DNA from: Oxyruncus cristatus
Taxonomy: Eukaryota > Chordata > Aves > Passeriformes > Cotingidae
Reading direction: 5' to 3'
DNA: 64,000 nt
Assembly: GCA_013399855.1 (NCBI GenBank)
Contig: VXAY01002880.1
Span: 627,004 to 691,003 of the forward strand
In this document: one piece after another, positions 33,401-44,855 of the stretch
Layout: each line of letters opens with the position of its first letter
How positions within the stretch are numbered: the first letter of the stretch is position 1
Made by a program: the position numbers and the translations under genes
Notes under the pieces: model-generated
The model's input: only the letters and a program-made list of their open reading frames with translations
Databases searched by the model: none
What the model was told of the DNA's origin: nothing

Positions 33401-36400
33401 ATTTCTGAGACTGATGGGATTTATTAAACAACGTCAAGAATATTCTAAACAAGATTGAACAGCTTATTTTTCTAATTTAGAAGGTGGTTACGTGTGTTGC
33501 CTTGTAAAAGTATTTTTGATGTTGTGTTGTTCATGTTTTAAGTCAGCTGTAGTAGAACTGTTTTCAGTGGACTTGCTACAAGGAAGAAACCTTTATTTCA
33601 GGGTTTTGCTTCCTGAAAAAAGGAATTTTACACCCTGGATAATAACTGGTAGCTGAACCAAGCTACCAAAGCAGGCATTCTTCCATTTCTTGGAATTTGT
33701 ATTGAGTCACTGGAGAATATAATCATCTAAATCCTGAAATAGCCTTTGTTTCTTCAAAGAAAGCCATTTTTCACAAAGAAAAAGAGTACATCCAGTTGCA
33801 ATGCTCCTGCAGGCAAAGAGACTATTCTTTTCATTGACATATGTGAAAACTGGAAACTATTTTTTTAGGCTACTTATTATTTGGTAACATTAGTAAAATG
33901 TTACTTGCTCAAATCATATTTACTAAAGAATCTTGCTTCTAACATCAAAAAATATTTTGGTGGCTTTTTCAGGTGCTTTCCCTTTCATTTTCATGTGTCA
34001 AATGATAACGGGAAAAAAAATCGGTTATTCAAATAGTACTGGTTTAGATTAAGATTTGTTAAGTTCGCTAATTAAATAGTCTGTTGCACGAAATCACAAA
34101 TGTAAAGTCAAAATCATGATAAAATTCTAAATGTGAGCAGTTACTCAGTAATTTATGATTCAAAGACTTCTATTTGACAAGTTCATTTAATGTTGACTAT
34201 GAATCTTTTAATCTGCAGTATTTTATTTAACATACATGCATATTCCAAATGTGCTTATGGATATGTAGTATTATGACCTTAAGCTGTGAGTATTCTATTA
34301 ACTCTTTTTGCTGTGTCTTTCATGTTGTTTCATAGATGTTTCATACAAGATTCATGCTTTCAATATGGGAAGAAAAGAAGAAACTGAAAAACTTGAGGCA
34401 TTTCCTGTTTTCTAAATTGTTTACTTTGAATGCACCTTTTAAAAGGCTCAAATACACTGCATATATTCATCACTATTTAAAAATCAAAAATTTCTGGCAA
34501 GAAAAATCTGAAGAACTAGCTGTTACAACACTTTCAGCTGGTGGCATTTACTGATTTTCAAACAGTTAATATATTTTATGAATTTCAGGCTAAATTGGGA
34601 CATGACTAAATTGTTTTTCATGTATGCAGCCACAGATTTTTTTTATACTTTATTATGTTTTCTTTGGAATCAGTATAATTATTATTATTTTTTTTTTTAA
34701 GAAATCTACATTTATGGCAGATTCAGAAATGAACGTGGTGTATATAATTCTGCCATTATTCATCTTTATTTAGCAGTCTGTTTAAAGATTCCAATCTGAT
34801 AAAGAAAATAACTTCATTCCCCATTCATTCCTGAATATTTTTCAAGCTGAGACATAGTTCAGTCCATTGTCTCATGTCCTTCTTGCTCTATCTCAGTTGC
34901 CATTCCATACGTTCTTGAAAGATTTTCTTTCTCTTGTGGGTTTCCTTGGCTGGCTGCCAGACTCCCATGCAGTTGCTCTCTCACACTCATCTTTACAGGA
35001 AAAGAGAATAAAATAGGATGAAAAAACTCCCAGGCTGGGATAAGGGCAGGGAGATTGCTTACCAATTACCATCACGGGAAAAACAAACTTCACTAAAGGG
35101 AAATCAATTTCATTTATTCCCAATTAGAAAGTCAGTAGAATGGTGAGAAAGAGGGAAAAACTAAAAACATCTTTCACCTGTGTGATTTTTCTCCTTATCT
35201 AGTTATTAGAGTTTACTAAAAGTACTGCACTGAACTTGTGTTCTGGAGTAGCTACTGAAGCAGTTGCATTTTTGTTATAAAAAGTCAGAGGGTACTTGCA
35301 CTGGGATCTAGAAATTCATCAGACTGGGGAATTCCATGATCACTAGGCTATACTGCCATTCTTTCTTAGCCTTTGGTTATTTAATAATTAATTTAGAAGT
35401 TACATTGTTTCAACAATGGAGCTGGACACGCAAGAACAACAGCCTAAATAAGGTTTCCCTGAATGAAAATACAACATGTATTTTAGGTCTTCCCAGGAAG
35501 AATATTCTTTGATCTTCTCTTTCATGACTTTCTCTCTATAGTTTGCTTCTCTGAACTCTGAAAGTTTGAAGTATAAAGTTCCCACAGAGCATGGAAAGGG
35601 TGAGTGCTTTGCTGTATTTTTAATCCCTGAAACATTTGATTACAAGGCTCACATGTGCTTTCTGCCTCATAGAGAGCTCATGTACTCTACTGCTTCACTT
35701 CTGTCTCAGCCCACCAGGCAATAACTCTGTTTAATCAAAGGGTGCCATATGAGGTCTTCCTAAATCCTTTGATCACCATTTAGAGAAATTTAATATAAAT
35801 GGAATCAGATGTTAATAATGCACAAAAATAAAAATGCATAGATAATACAACTTGATGTATAATGAAGAAAGCAATATGCTGATATGTTAAGTAATGTATA
35901 ATTAAAATGATGATAAATTGTACTATGTACATTTTATGAGTTGTGGGTAAATGACGTACAACCCAGGGGTATGTAAACTTTAGTTTGGTTTTCTCCTTTT
36001 TCCAAGCAAATAGGTGACATGTTTGCATATTCACACATGTGTTCACACTCTTTTGTCTCTGGAGAGCTAAAGTTTGCTCTCTCACCCCATCTTTCATCCT
36101 CCCACCGTTTCTCACATTTATGTAATGATACTAAACCATATTACATTACGAAACACAGAATTTTTCTTTTGAGTAAAGGAGAAAAGATAGGAGAAAAAAA
36201 AACGCACCTGACATATACTGGTCAAACTGCTTAATTCTCCTCTGTAAGAAGGTTTGGCACCGCAGTGGTGAGGATGATATAATTAGTTACACATAAATTG
36301 TGTGAGCATATTTTGACTCAGTGCTGAGAAATTCACTGAAGTGGACTGTACATAATATTTCAGGGGTTTCAGATTGGTGTGAGCGCATGTTCCTTCCTCT

Positions 36401-36875
36401 CTTCAGTGAGCCAGGGATTACATCTGCCCAAATAGATAGACCACTAAAAAATGTTGTAAGGATTTAGGTTGTATTTGGATAGAACTACAGCAAAAATTAT
36501 TTGTGCTCACCTCAGGTTTGTGTATAAGCTATAGAATTACTTAGACGTGCCAATCTTTCTAAATGAGTTAGAAAAAGCATTATTTGCTGTGTGTGTAGAA
36601 AACAAATTTCTCCTAGAGATGAAAAATAGCAGCACAAATCAAAAAAGGAAGGGTAAGAATTGTGATTATAGACTTCTAGACTCTAATTTATCCCACTTCC
36701 TGCACCTATTTTCTATTTTGTGTGCAAGTCTCAGATTACTTTGAAAACCCTGCTCCTGCTATTTTAAGTTTTTTGTGTTCAAACCTGAGGTGGTACTGGT
36801 GGCAAACCTGTGGCAAACTTTAAAAATGTTTGTGACATTTTGAACATTGCTGTCACAGCTGTCTAATCTAATTAG
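33401..36875. other. Anonymous AT-rich sequence
   Basis: No gene or element recognised. Short frames (34336-34554 +, 35780-36115 -) have no domain. ATT/T-run at 34677-34701. Confidence 0.6.
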
Positions 36876-36945
36876 ATGTTAAGCTCTTCAGGGCAAGGAT
36901 TGCACTTAACCATGCACCCAGTACAATGGGATTTCCAATCTTAGC
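36876..36945 (+). mobile_element. Ancient L2/MIR-like 3' end relic
   Basis: 'gttaagctcttcagggcaaggattg...aaccatgcacccagtacaatggg' follows the conserved 3' end shared by L2 LINEs and MIR-type SINEs of amniotes (gtaagctc..gggca.gga..., then cagcgcctagcacaatggg). It is about 70 bp and worn. Such relics predate birds. Identification by eye only. Confidence 0.6.
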
Positions 36946-37300
36946 TTAAGTTCATTGACAATAGTATAATAAAAATGATTAAGAAGAGAAGGTTTAAATA
37001 ATGCTGATGACATGGCTTTGATGACCTCCCTGGGGAGATTATTCATCACAGTCTAATGAGATCATTAGAAGGAAAAGTTTTCCTGTTTCATTATACAGCT
37101 AGCATTTTGACTGGATCAATGCAAAGTCCAGGTGGCTGTAAACTGTAATGGTGCTTCTACAGTGACTGTGGGGTAAGGAGATTCATAATGGAGGACAGAT
37201 ATTTGTGACTTGTTTTGATTTTTTTTTTCCCACAATTTGCACTGCTGCTTGCATTAAAATGGTAGAAAACATTACCTTTGTTAACTCATAGCTATATTTC
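36946..37300. other. Anonymous sequence
   Basis: Nothing recognised; T-run at 37220-37229. Confidence 0.6.
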
Positions 37301-37834
37301 AGAATCACAGAATATTCTGAGTTGGAAGGGACCTACAAGGATCATCAAATCCAACTCCTGGCCCTACACAGGACCATCCCCAAGAGTCACACCACGTACC
37401 TGAGAGCAGTGTCCAAATGCTTCTTGAACTCTATCAGGCTTCATGCTGTGACCACTTCTTTAGGAAGCCTGTTTCAGTGCCCAACCACCCTCTGGCTGAA
37501 GAACCTTTGTCTAATATCCAACCCAAACCTCCCCCAACACAAATTCAGGCCATTGCCATGTGTCCTGTCACTGGTCACCATAGAGAAGAGATCAGTGTCT
37601 GCCCCTCTTCTTCCCCTCACAAGGAAGTTGTAACTGCAATGGGGTCTCCCCTCAGTCTCCTCCAGGCTGAACAGACCAAGTACCCTCAGCCGCTCCTCCT
37701 ACGGCTTCCACTCAAGGCCCTTCCCCATCTTTGTTTCCCTCCTTTGAGCATTCTCCAATAGTTTAATATCTTTCTTATATTGTGGTGTCCAAAACTGCTC
37801 ACAGTATTCAAGGTGAGGCCGCACCAGTGCAGAG
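37301..37834 (-). mobile_element. CR1 LINE 3' part (CR1-X-like)
   Basis: The plus strand begins 'agaatcacagaatattctgagttggaaggg', the reverse complement of a CR1 3' terminus, and continues through 'gatcatcaaatccaactcctgg', 'cttcttgaactctatcaggct', 'ctggctgaagaacctttgtct', 'tctcctccaggctgaacagacc' and 'cacagtattcaaggtgaggccgcacca'. That is about 530 bp of 3' UTR and the end of ORF2, 5'-truncated. Its terminal 60 bp closely match the tail of the SINE at 15542-15680, so it represents the probable LINE partner family. The frames at 37322-37761 are antisense accidents. Confidence 0.93.
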
Positions 37835-40656
37835 GTATGATGATTAGGTTGCAGTAAAGAACACAGTGGCTGTACGTATAAAATATTTTTCCAACTTTAT
37901 TAATTATTAACAATTTTCATACATATTTAAATGAAAACAATGTTCCAGAAAGCTTTAACAAAATCCCAGATGCCTGAGTTGGGGGGTATCAACTTTACTT
38001 TTAAGGAAAATCACAACAACTGAAGTAATGTCTTTGCTCTGAATGAAATAATTTTGTGTTTTTAAAGTGGAATTTTCTTTAAGTAATGCCTGAATAATGG
38101 TTTTGGAGCTGGGCCTGATGCTTATCTAAAGAAATAATCAAGATAATAACAAGATAGACAGAAAGATAAAATTATCCTATTTCATGTGTTAGTCAGACTG
38201 TGAACATTAAGTTTAACCACTTCAATTTTCCTTCTAATCTTTAGATTCTAGAGATAGACATATTAAAAATGCATGGATTCAGAAGTACTTCTCGTCTTTT
38301 TTTCAATTCAATGTCTTCAAACATAATTATGAAAAACAATTTTAGATCTTTTAGATCAAGAAATCACAGAGACATTCTTACTTTATGGAAAAACATTATG
38401 TACATTAAAAGTACATAGTACTCAGGATTACTTTGCTTTTCTTTCAGTGGTATAACTTGAATCCTGAAAGAAAGGACCCAAAGCTCACAGGACTGATTTG
38501 GTAGAATGTGGTGTTACATTTTCATACACAGATCAATAGCTACTTGCAGTCGGAATGACCTTTCATTTAAAAACGAAAATTTAGACAACACTGTAATAAT
38601 CTCACTTGTCTTCTCTGCAACAAGTTGAATACAAAATGACACATTATGATGCAACCGGAAGGGAGTCTCTTTGAAAGGCTGGTTAACAGAAATCTAACCT
38701 TTATAGAAAAAAAAGGGCCTATGCAAAAATAAACTTTTTACAATTCCATGGTTAACAGCTACATGAAAAAGTATTTAGGAACTTTCATAGACAAGGAAAG
38801 TTCAACCTAGATGTGCACCTAAAGAATTAAACCTGGTCTAATGTCTAGCCGGTGGTCCTTGTGATTGTGGAAGAGTCATTCTTGTTTGATAGGCAGAGCA
38901 GTTGTGTACAGAGGTTGAACATAAAAGAAAAATGAAAGAGTGTCTACAGGAATTATTAGAGTGTACTTAAACAATTTGGAAAGCAGAAAATCAGAAGTAT
39001 ATCCAGATTGTTTTGATTACAGAACTGTGCTAATAACCTTGCATGAATGTCAATATTGTGTAAGGACCTCTGAAAACAGTTGGCTCTTTATAGGAGCGAA
39101 AATGTGACTATCTCACACCAAAGGTGGATAATGAAAAAAGTCTAATAAAATAACAAAAGTAAGGTTTTTAGGTTAAGTCTTCCATAACAGACATAAATTA
39201 GTCTTGCTCATTTTTATATTGATGTTCAATATTTTAATTTCTGGTATTTAGGAAATAACTAGAAAGACAGTATTTCTTTTGTATATTTGAATTGTGTTTC
39301 ATTAATATGATTTTGAATATATTATTATTTTGATGTGTGGTTTATATGACAGCTTTTACCATAATGGATACAAATGGCTGCACAAGCATAAACCAATTAT
39401 ATTTTTTAATTACTTACCTAAGTCCTATTAGTTTCTTATGGTGGAAACAAATGTATGACCTTGGATAGAAATATATGGTGCCTGTAATATGTCTTATCTT
39501 TGAGAAGCTGGAGAAGCTGAGAATGCAAATGCTATTAGAACAGTTATAGGTATAATTATATACCTAATGATAAAATATTCTTATAATATTTTATATTAGT
39601 AATAAAATATGAAATTGATCTATTCCTGTTACTGGAACAAATGAAATTAAATTGATCTACTTTCATTTCATGGTCAACAAAGAGGAAGTGTTTCTGTTAG
39701 GCCTTGAAATTTCTGAACTATCTCACTGGAAAATTTTTCCATCATTGTGCTGTTGTTCATTTAAATATATGAGGGGTTTCAGCATGAAATGTTTTATGCT
39801 AAAAGAGTATGTCTGAAACTTTTATTCGGTTTTCAGTCAATATTGAGAAATTTTGACTTTTGCTCTGACTAAAAAATGTTCTGTAGAATGTACATTTTAT
39901 TCTCTGACCAGTCCTAGTTAACAAAAAAAAAAAAAAAAAAAATGTTATTATAATAAAGAGAAAATAGGAACTAACCCATTTTATTTTCATATAATAATTA
40001 TAAACTCTGTGACAGACTTTTAATTTGGAAAACACCACATTTAATAATATACATTTTTTTAGAGGTTCTTGAACATTTTTATTTTATTTTATTTTATTTT
40101 GAATTTGTTGGCCGTCATGGGAAATGAAATAAAAAATTTTGCCACACAATGTTTTAAATTAGGATGACTTGTAGAATACATTATGGTTATGGATCATCAT
40201 CTTCTCTGAATGGAATTGTTGTTTGGAAAATTAAAGTTCAGCAGCAATACGTTTTTTGGTGTAGAGGAGGAAAGAGGAATTGAACTCATTCTGCGTTGTA
40301 AAATCTCAAGAATAAAGGTTGTTTCAAACTCACAAGGCAAAGACATATATGCAAAGACCACTAAAATGACAAGACATCTGGTATATTTCCTGTACTCTAC
40401 AATCTTCTATTCCTTTGTCTGGTTATGATATTTTTCCCATGTTTACCTAGGCACTGTCTTAAATGCAAACCTAAAAGAAACTATATTTGTTGGATTCAAG
40501 GTGGAACAAATCTAATAACCTCTTCGTTACCTTTAATAAAAACAGATACATGGAGGATAATCAGGGGAAGCTTGAAATAAAACTTGCCATCAGTACCCCC
40601 TGGTTTACAGTCATCTATGCCTCAGACACATCTTGATTTATACGAGGTTTCTTTGC
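37835..40656. other. Anonymous AT-rich sequence
   Basis: No gene or transposon recognised in about 2.8 kb. Contains small AT hairpins at 39549-39600, an A-run at 39923-39942, and the pentamer repeat listed next. Confidence 0.6.
40076..40100 (+). repeat. (TTTTA)n microsatellite
   Basis: About five TTTTA units in a row. Confidence 0.9.
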
Positions 40657-40885
40657 TGTTGTGGGTTGATCCCAGCCGGCACCTAAGCAGCAGGCAGAGA
40701 TACTTGCTCACTGCCAAGTGAGACCGAGAGAGAATAGGAAGAGCAAAAGTAAGAAAAGTAGCAGGTTGAGATAAAGGCAGTTTAATAAGTAAACAAGAAA
40801 AACAGCATAACTATGCAAAGTTAATCCTTTACCACCTCCGAGAAGTAGACCAATGCTTTGCCAGTCTCTGTGTAACAGCCACCTT
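40657..40885 (-). mobile_element. ERVL-type LTR, 3' part
   Basis: The plus strand starts TGTTGTGGGTTGATCCCAGC, the reverse complement of the ERVL-type LTR 3' end, then 'ggcacctaagcagcaggcagag', 'gagaataggaagagcaaaagtaag' and 'ggttgagataaaggcagtttaataag'. The rest of the LTR (its 5' part, at higher coordinates) is absent. The sequence runs into CR1 at about 40885. Confidence 0.8.
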
Positions 40886-41250
40886 CCCAAAGAAATCTTC
40901 CCCTCAGGCTGAACAGACAAAGGGACCTCAGCCACTCCTCATGCAGCTTCTCCTCCAGTGTCTTCACCAACTTCTTGGCCCTCTTTTGGATGCTCTCTAG
41001 GAGCTTAATGTCTTTCTTACATTGTGGTACCCAAAACTGCACACAATATTCAAGGTGCCCCAGAGCAGAGCAGAGTGAGATAATCCCCTCCCTCGACTGG
41101 CTGGCGATGCTGTACCTGATACATCCCAGACATGTCTGTCCCTCCTGGCTGCTAGGGCACTGCTGACTCATATTCAACTTGACATTGACCAAGACCCCCA
41201 GGTCCCTTTCTGTCATACTGCTGTTAAGCCTCTGTATCTGTGCTTAATTA
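40886..41250 (-). mobile_element. CR1 LINE fragment, end of ORF2
   Basis: The minus frame at about 40905-41216 translates to the C-terminal part of CR1 ORF2, beyond the reverse transcriptase core. Recognisable residues include a 'DLGVLV..KLNMSQQC' start, 'CLGCIRYSIASQSREGII', '[20 protein letters not shown]' and 'LRSLCLFSLRGR'. The reading frame is largely intact over about 100 codons but has lost residues. The element lacks the normal CR1 3' UTR and tail and stops against the LTR at 40885, so one or both were cut by deletion or recombination. Confidence 0.88.
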
Positions 41251-41638
41251 GACACTGCTATTGTTGGTCTATGTTTGGCCCAGCCACCTGTGGTTTGTAC
41301 TTTCCCTGCCAAGATATGGGAAAACAAGGCCTGATAAAGGGAAACTTTGTCCTTGAAGGCAGCACTTTGTACAAACTAAAATTAATTGGTATCCCACTAT
41401 TGACTGATGGCCCTCCAAGGGCATTTGAAGGAGAAAGTGAAGGGGAGAAGGATAAAATAAGCCCCCAGACTCATTAAGGGAAGACCCTCCAAGGTGCATC
41501 ACACAGGCATGGGGGGAATTCCAGTGCACACACGCGTGTGCAGAAGGGGCACCACTGACATAATGGGGAGAGGGACCGAGGGCCTCTGGCTGGGCGGTGC
41601 TGGCCACACCTGCCCAGGTACACATCACCGGTAAACTG

Positions 41639-41647
41639 GATTAAAAA
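41639..41647 (+). promoter_or_regulatory. TATA-like box of solo LTR
   Basis: ATTAAAAAG followed about 10-30 bases later by a GC-rich 'ctcgtgctctggggagctc' block, as at many ERV cap sites. Confidence 0.45.
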
Positions 41648-41892
41648 GCAGGTGGCTCGTGCTCTGGGGAGCTCACACTTCACACGAAGGACCATGTTGC
41701 GTTTTGCGGGGACGCCCCCGATGTGTGAGCCGGATACTCCGAGGACAAAGCTGCTGTAGAGAATCCTTAGTATTTGGAGTTGGTTAGATAACCTACTAAG
41801 TTACACCTGTGAGTTGTGGGGGTTTTACTGAGGGCTTATTTCCCTTCTCCTTCCTGTCTACTGTTTTCTTGTTTCGTTGGCCACTTCTTTGT

Positions 41893-41898
41893 AATAAA
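41893..41898 (+). promoter_or_regulatory. LTR polyadenylation signal
   Basis: AATAAA about 50 bases before the proposed LTR 3' end, followed by GT/T-rich sequence. Confidence 0.6.
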
Positions 41899-41944
41899 TA
41901 TTGGGTTTTTGAGCTTTCAGTGGTGTTTTGGTTTCAATTCCGGC

Positions 41945-43699
41945 ATCCATTTGAACCCTCCCTGGAATAGCCTCTCATTCCCTAGTCTGTACCGTAGTCT
42001 GTATGTACATCAAGGGTTCCACCATCCCAGGGCATATATAAAACATGTCATTCTATGCAAAATATTATGAATGAAAAAAAATGCCTGTGTTCTAAAAGCA
42101 TCTTTCTCAGAATAAGGGAAGTATAATACATTGCTTTTTAAACTCACTAGAAGTTCATAAACCCACCAAATATTAATGTCAGCACACATGACAGAAATTG
42201 ATCCTTTGTCTGAACACTGCTAACGTTGGTCCCTGCATCTTGACCACTGAATAAAATATACCCAGAGGATAATAGTGTATATTACTGAGATTATTAGATT
42301 TTATTTATTCAGATTCATTAGCTCTTCAGTGAAGTCGAATTTGGGTACAACATGTGAAAGATGCCTTTTGTTGTTGTTGTTGTTTTTTCTTCTTTTTATG
42401 ACTCGTTGTATGTGATCTTTTTCATCAGGGGATGAGACTTCTTCCTATGTAGCAGTGGATGTTTCCTACAGCCAGTTTAGGGTACAAATACAGAACGTTT
42501 AAACAGCGGGAATGTTGTTCTGAAATAATCTCTCATGAAGTAACATTTTTTAAAAAAATGTCAAACTCCTTGATATGAAGTTTTATTTCACTGTAGTTTA
42601 TTTCATGAAGGGAATGATTTGTCAAAACTGACTTCAGAGACAGGGAACTTTGTGACCAACTGATCTCTACAAATATTAAATTCCTGGGATAGATGAGAAT
42701 TTTAAACTTCTGGAGGACATCTAAACACGTGCTCCCCTAGTAGTGAATCAAATGATTTTTTGACCTTTACCACAATTTTGGCTGAAACTTCTTTCTGTAA
42801 AATTATATTACAAATTGTATTTTTAATAATTGACATTCAATGTGATGTAAAAAGTGCAAAAGCCTGAGTAGCAGTGTAGTAATGGAGAGTGAGTAGATAC
42901 AGCAGAAAAGTATGAATGCAGAGAACCACCAGAATGTACACCATGTAGCCAAAGCATTTCAAATAAACTGTTGGATAACGTGATAAACTTTATAAGTCAA
43001 CCATTGAAATATTGAAATCTCAAAAGTACAGCAGGTGTGAATAATCAGTGGGTGCACATTTATGCTTATGAGAAAAGTTTCATTAATTACGGTACAATGT
43101 AAATTTAAATTACTTAAATACATTGTAGCATCCTGGCGTGGTCTTAGGTACTAACGCTTCACATTCATGCCAAAATTTACAGATACAAAAGCTATAACTA
43201 TTTCCTGTTTCTCTGGCATAAAGAAATTAACTTACATGTAAGACTCAAGTCAGTATTTCTTAAGGTGTTCAAAACCAACAAATATTACCAGGGTAAAAAA
43301 CAATGGATTTATTTCTTTATGTTTGAACTCATGCTTACTTTTATATTTATTATTTTGCATATGATGTTTGATTCTTTGATTCAATGTTTAAGTTTCTAAG
43401 AAATTATAAGCAATCTTTTATTTTTTACTTCCTCATTCTCATTCACAGCTTTAGACTACATTTTCATGATCAGTTCAATCATCTCCTTGAGCCAAGGAAT
43501 CCTGGATTTCCATACATTTAAAGCAGCTATACTACAAAAAACCTTGCCTTTCTCTCTCTCCTGTGTACATTTTGAGGAGGTATCACATCTTCAGACAGCA
43601 GCATATATTCTTTTCTATATTCCACTTAAAAAAATCTAAAATTTTGCCTGTCTTTGAGCCAATCATGTAAAGAATTAGTATTTAATAAGAATTTCCAAC
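41945..43699. other. Anonymous AT-rich sequence
   Basis: No gene found. A (GTT)n run at 42369-42384. A part just after the LTR (41945-42060) is unlike its flanks but not identified. Confidence 0.55.
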
Positions 43700-44306
43700 G
43701 TTTCTTTCCAGAAATGATAATATCATTATGGAAATATGACTGGGATTAAAATTAGAGGAAACGGAGAAATTATATTCATATCCCAAAAGAAGTTATAATG
43801 GTACAGAAATTACAGGGTAGAATGCTGTTGTTATTCCCTGGATGGAATGTGGTGGTCATGCTCAAAACCTTCTTCATGTTGATTCCCCATACACAAAATC
43901 TGCAACTCTAAGCACCTGCTAAGGGGGATGGAAAGAGTGCAAACACCGTGGCCAGGTTCTGTTGAAAGCCTTGCAGGGGTGGGAACTCGATGGGATCATG
44001 TAGCTGATAAACTGCACAACAGCTGTGAACCAAGGGAGATAGGAGAAGATGTCTTGCTGCTGATCCAACAACTGAGGCAAAATCTCTCTCCTTGGATGAA
44101 CTTGGTTCATTAAATCTAATTGTAATATTAATGCATACTTCCATCCTGAAGTTACTGCCTCCAAGGTATAACCATCCCTCACTGAGGATGTGCTCTATTT
44201 TGTTGACTATACCTTTAAGAGTGAAGCAAGAGAATTTTACATCAATCAGTAACAAAGGTATGTATGACTAAAGTCACTCAATCCCCACCTAAACATAAAG
44301 AAATTG

Positions 44307-44313
44307 TATAAAA
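44307..44313 (+). promoter_or_regulatory. TATA box of LTR-like element
   Basis: TATAAAA, shared in position with the other copy. Confidence 0.6.
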
Positions 44314-44542
44314 GTAAGTGGAGAATGGGGAAAAGTTAAGGAAGACTACATTGTAACTATTGAGATCAGTCAACAGGCTGAACCTGTCTTGTTCCCCCTA
44401 GGGTCCCTTATATGTGTACTCCCTGTATGCTGAATATTTATACTGGGGATTAGACCTTGTGTGTATACTGCTTTGAATACATTTTTGCAGTCAGATACTA
44501 TCACTGGCAGCCTCAAACCTTAACCTGTTACAATTTTCTGTT

Positions 44543-44548
44543 AATAAA
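44543..44548 (+). promoter_or_regulatory. Polyadenylation signal of LTR-like element
   Basis: AATAAA followed by 'gagcgttattgtgtaaactgt'. The other copy has a mutated version here (ATTAAAAAG). Confidence 0.6.
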
Positions 44549-44855
44549 GAGCGTTATTGTGTAAACTGTCAGAGTGAGTCTTTCCCAGGAGCTGGCAATC
44601 GCCAGCAGTGGGTAACATACTTGAAGAAATCAGAAGACACTCTGAGGGGTCATAAGGTGAGAAGACCCCTTCTCCCTTGTGCTGTTGGAGTGTGTCCCTG
44701 AATAAGTCAGTTGAACCACCCTCCAACCCAGCAGGACTGTTGAATGAAGGGTCCTCATCAATGGGTCATCAATAGACTGGTCAGGCACAAGGGTCGCAGC
44801 TTTCCTGGAGCACTGACAGACAAATTAAACACTAAAGATGGAGGAAATCTCCCCT

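Larger units (their letters stand above)
41262..41944 (+). mobile_element. ERV solo LTR
   Basis: About 680 bp, GC-richer than its flanks. It has a TATA-like ATTAAAAAG at about 41639-41647, a 'gctcgtgctctggggagctc' transcript-start-like block after it, AATAAA at 41893-41898, and a 'ttgagctttcag..tttcaattccggca' tail ending CA at 41944. The proposed start is TGTTGGTC at 41262. Flanks give no clear target duplication, so edges may be off by some bases. The frames at 41269-41695 are accidents inside it. The family is not named. Confidence 0.7.
43700..44855 (+). mobile_element. LTR-like element, copy 2 of a repeated family
   Basis: Matches the minus-strand element at 32340-33400 in the same order of blocks: 'attccctggatggaatg' near 43840, 'cctgttgaaagccttgcagg' near 43960, 'gactaaagtcactcaatc' at about 44267, TATAAAA at 44307-44313, 'gcagtcagatactatcactgg' near 44488, AATAAA at 44543-44548, and 'agttgaaccaccctcc' and 'gactggtcaggcacaaggg' near 44710-44795. 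TATA followed by AATAAA 230 bases later fits an LTR with a long 3' part. The outer edges are estimated from where the two copies stop matching. The 115-codon frame at 43908-44255 (-) is a chance frame. Confidence 0.7.

Noticed and set aside
37322..37761. Plus-strand genes of 103-114 codons
   Set aside because: These are antisense readings of the CR1 at 37301-37834.
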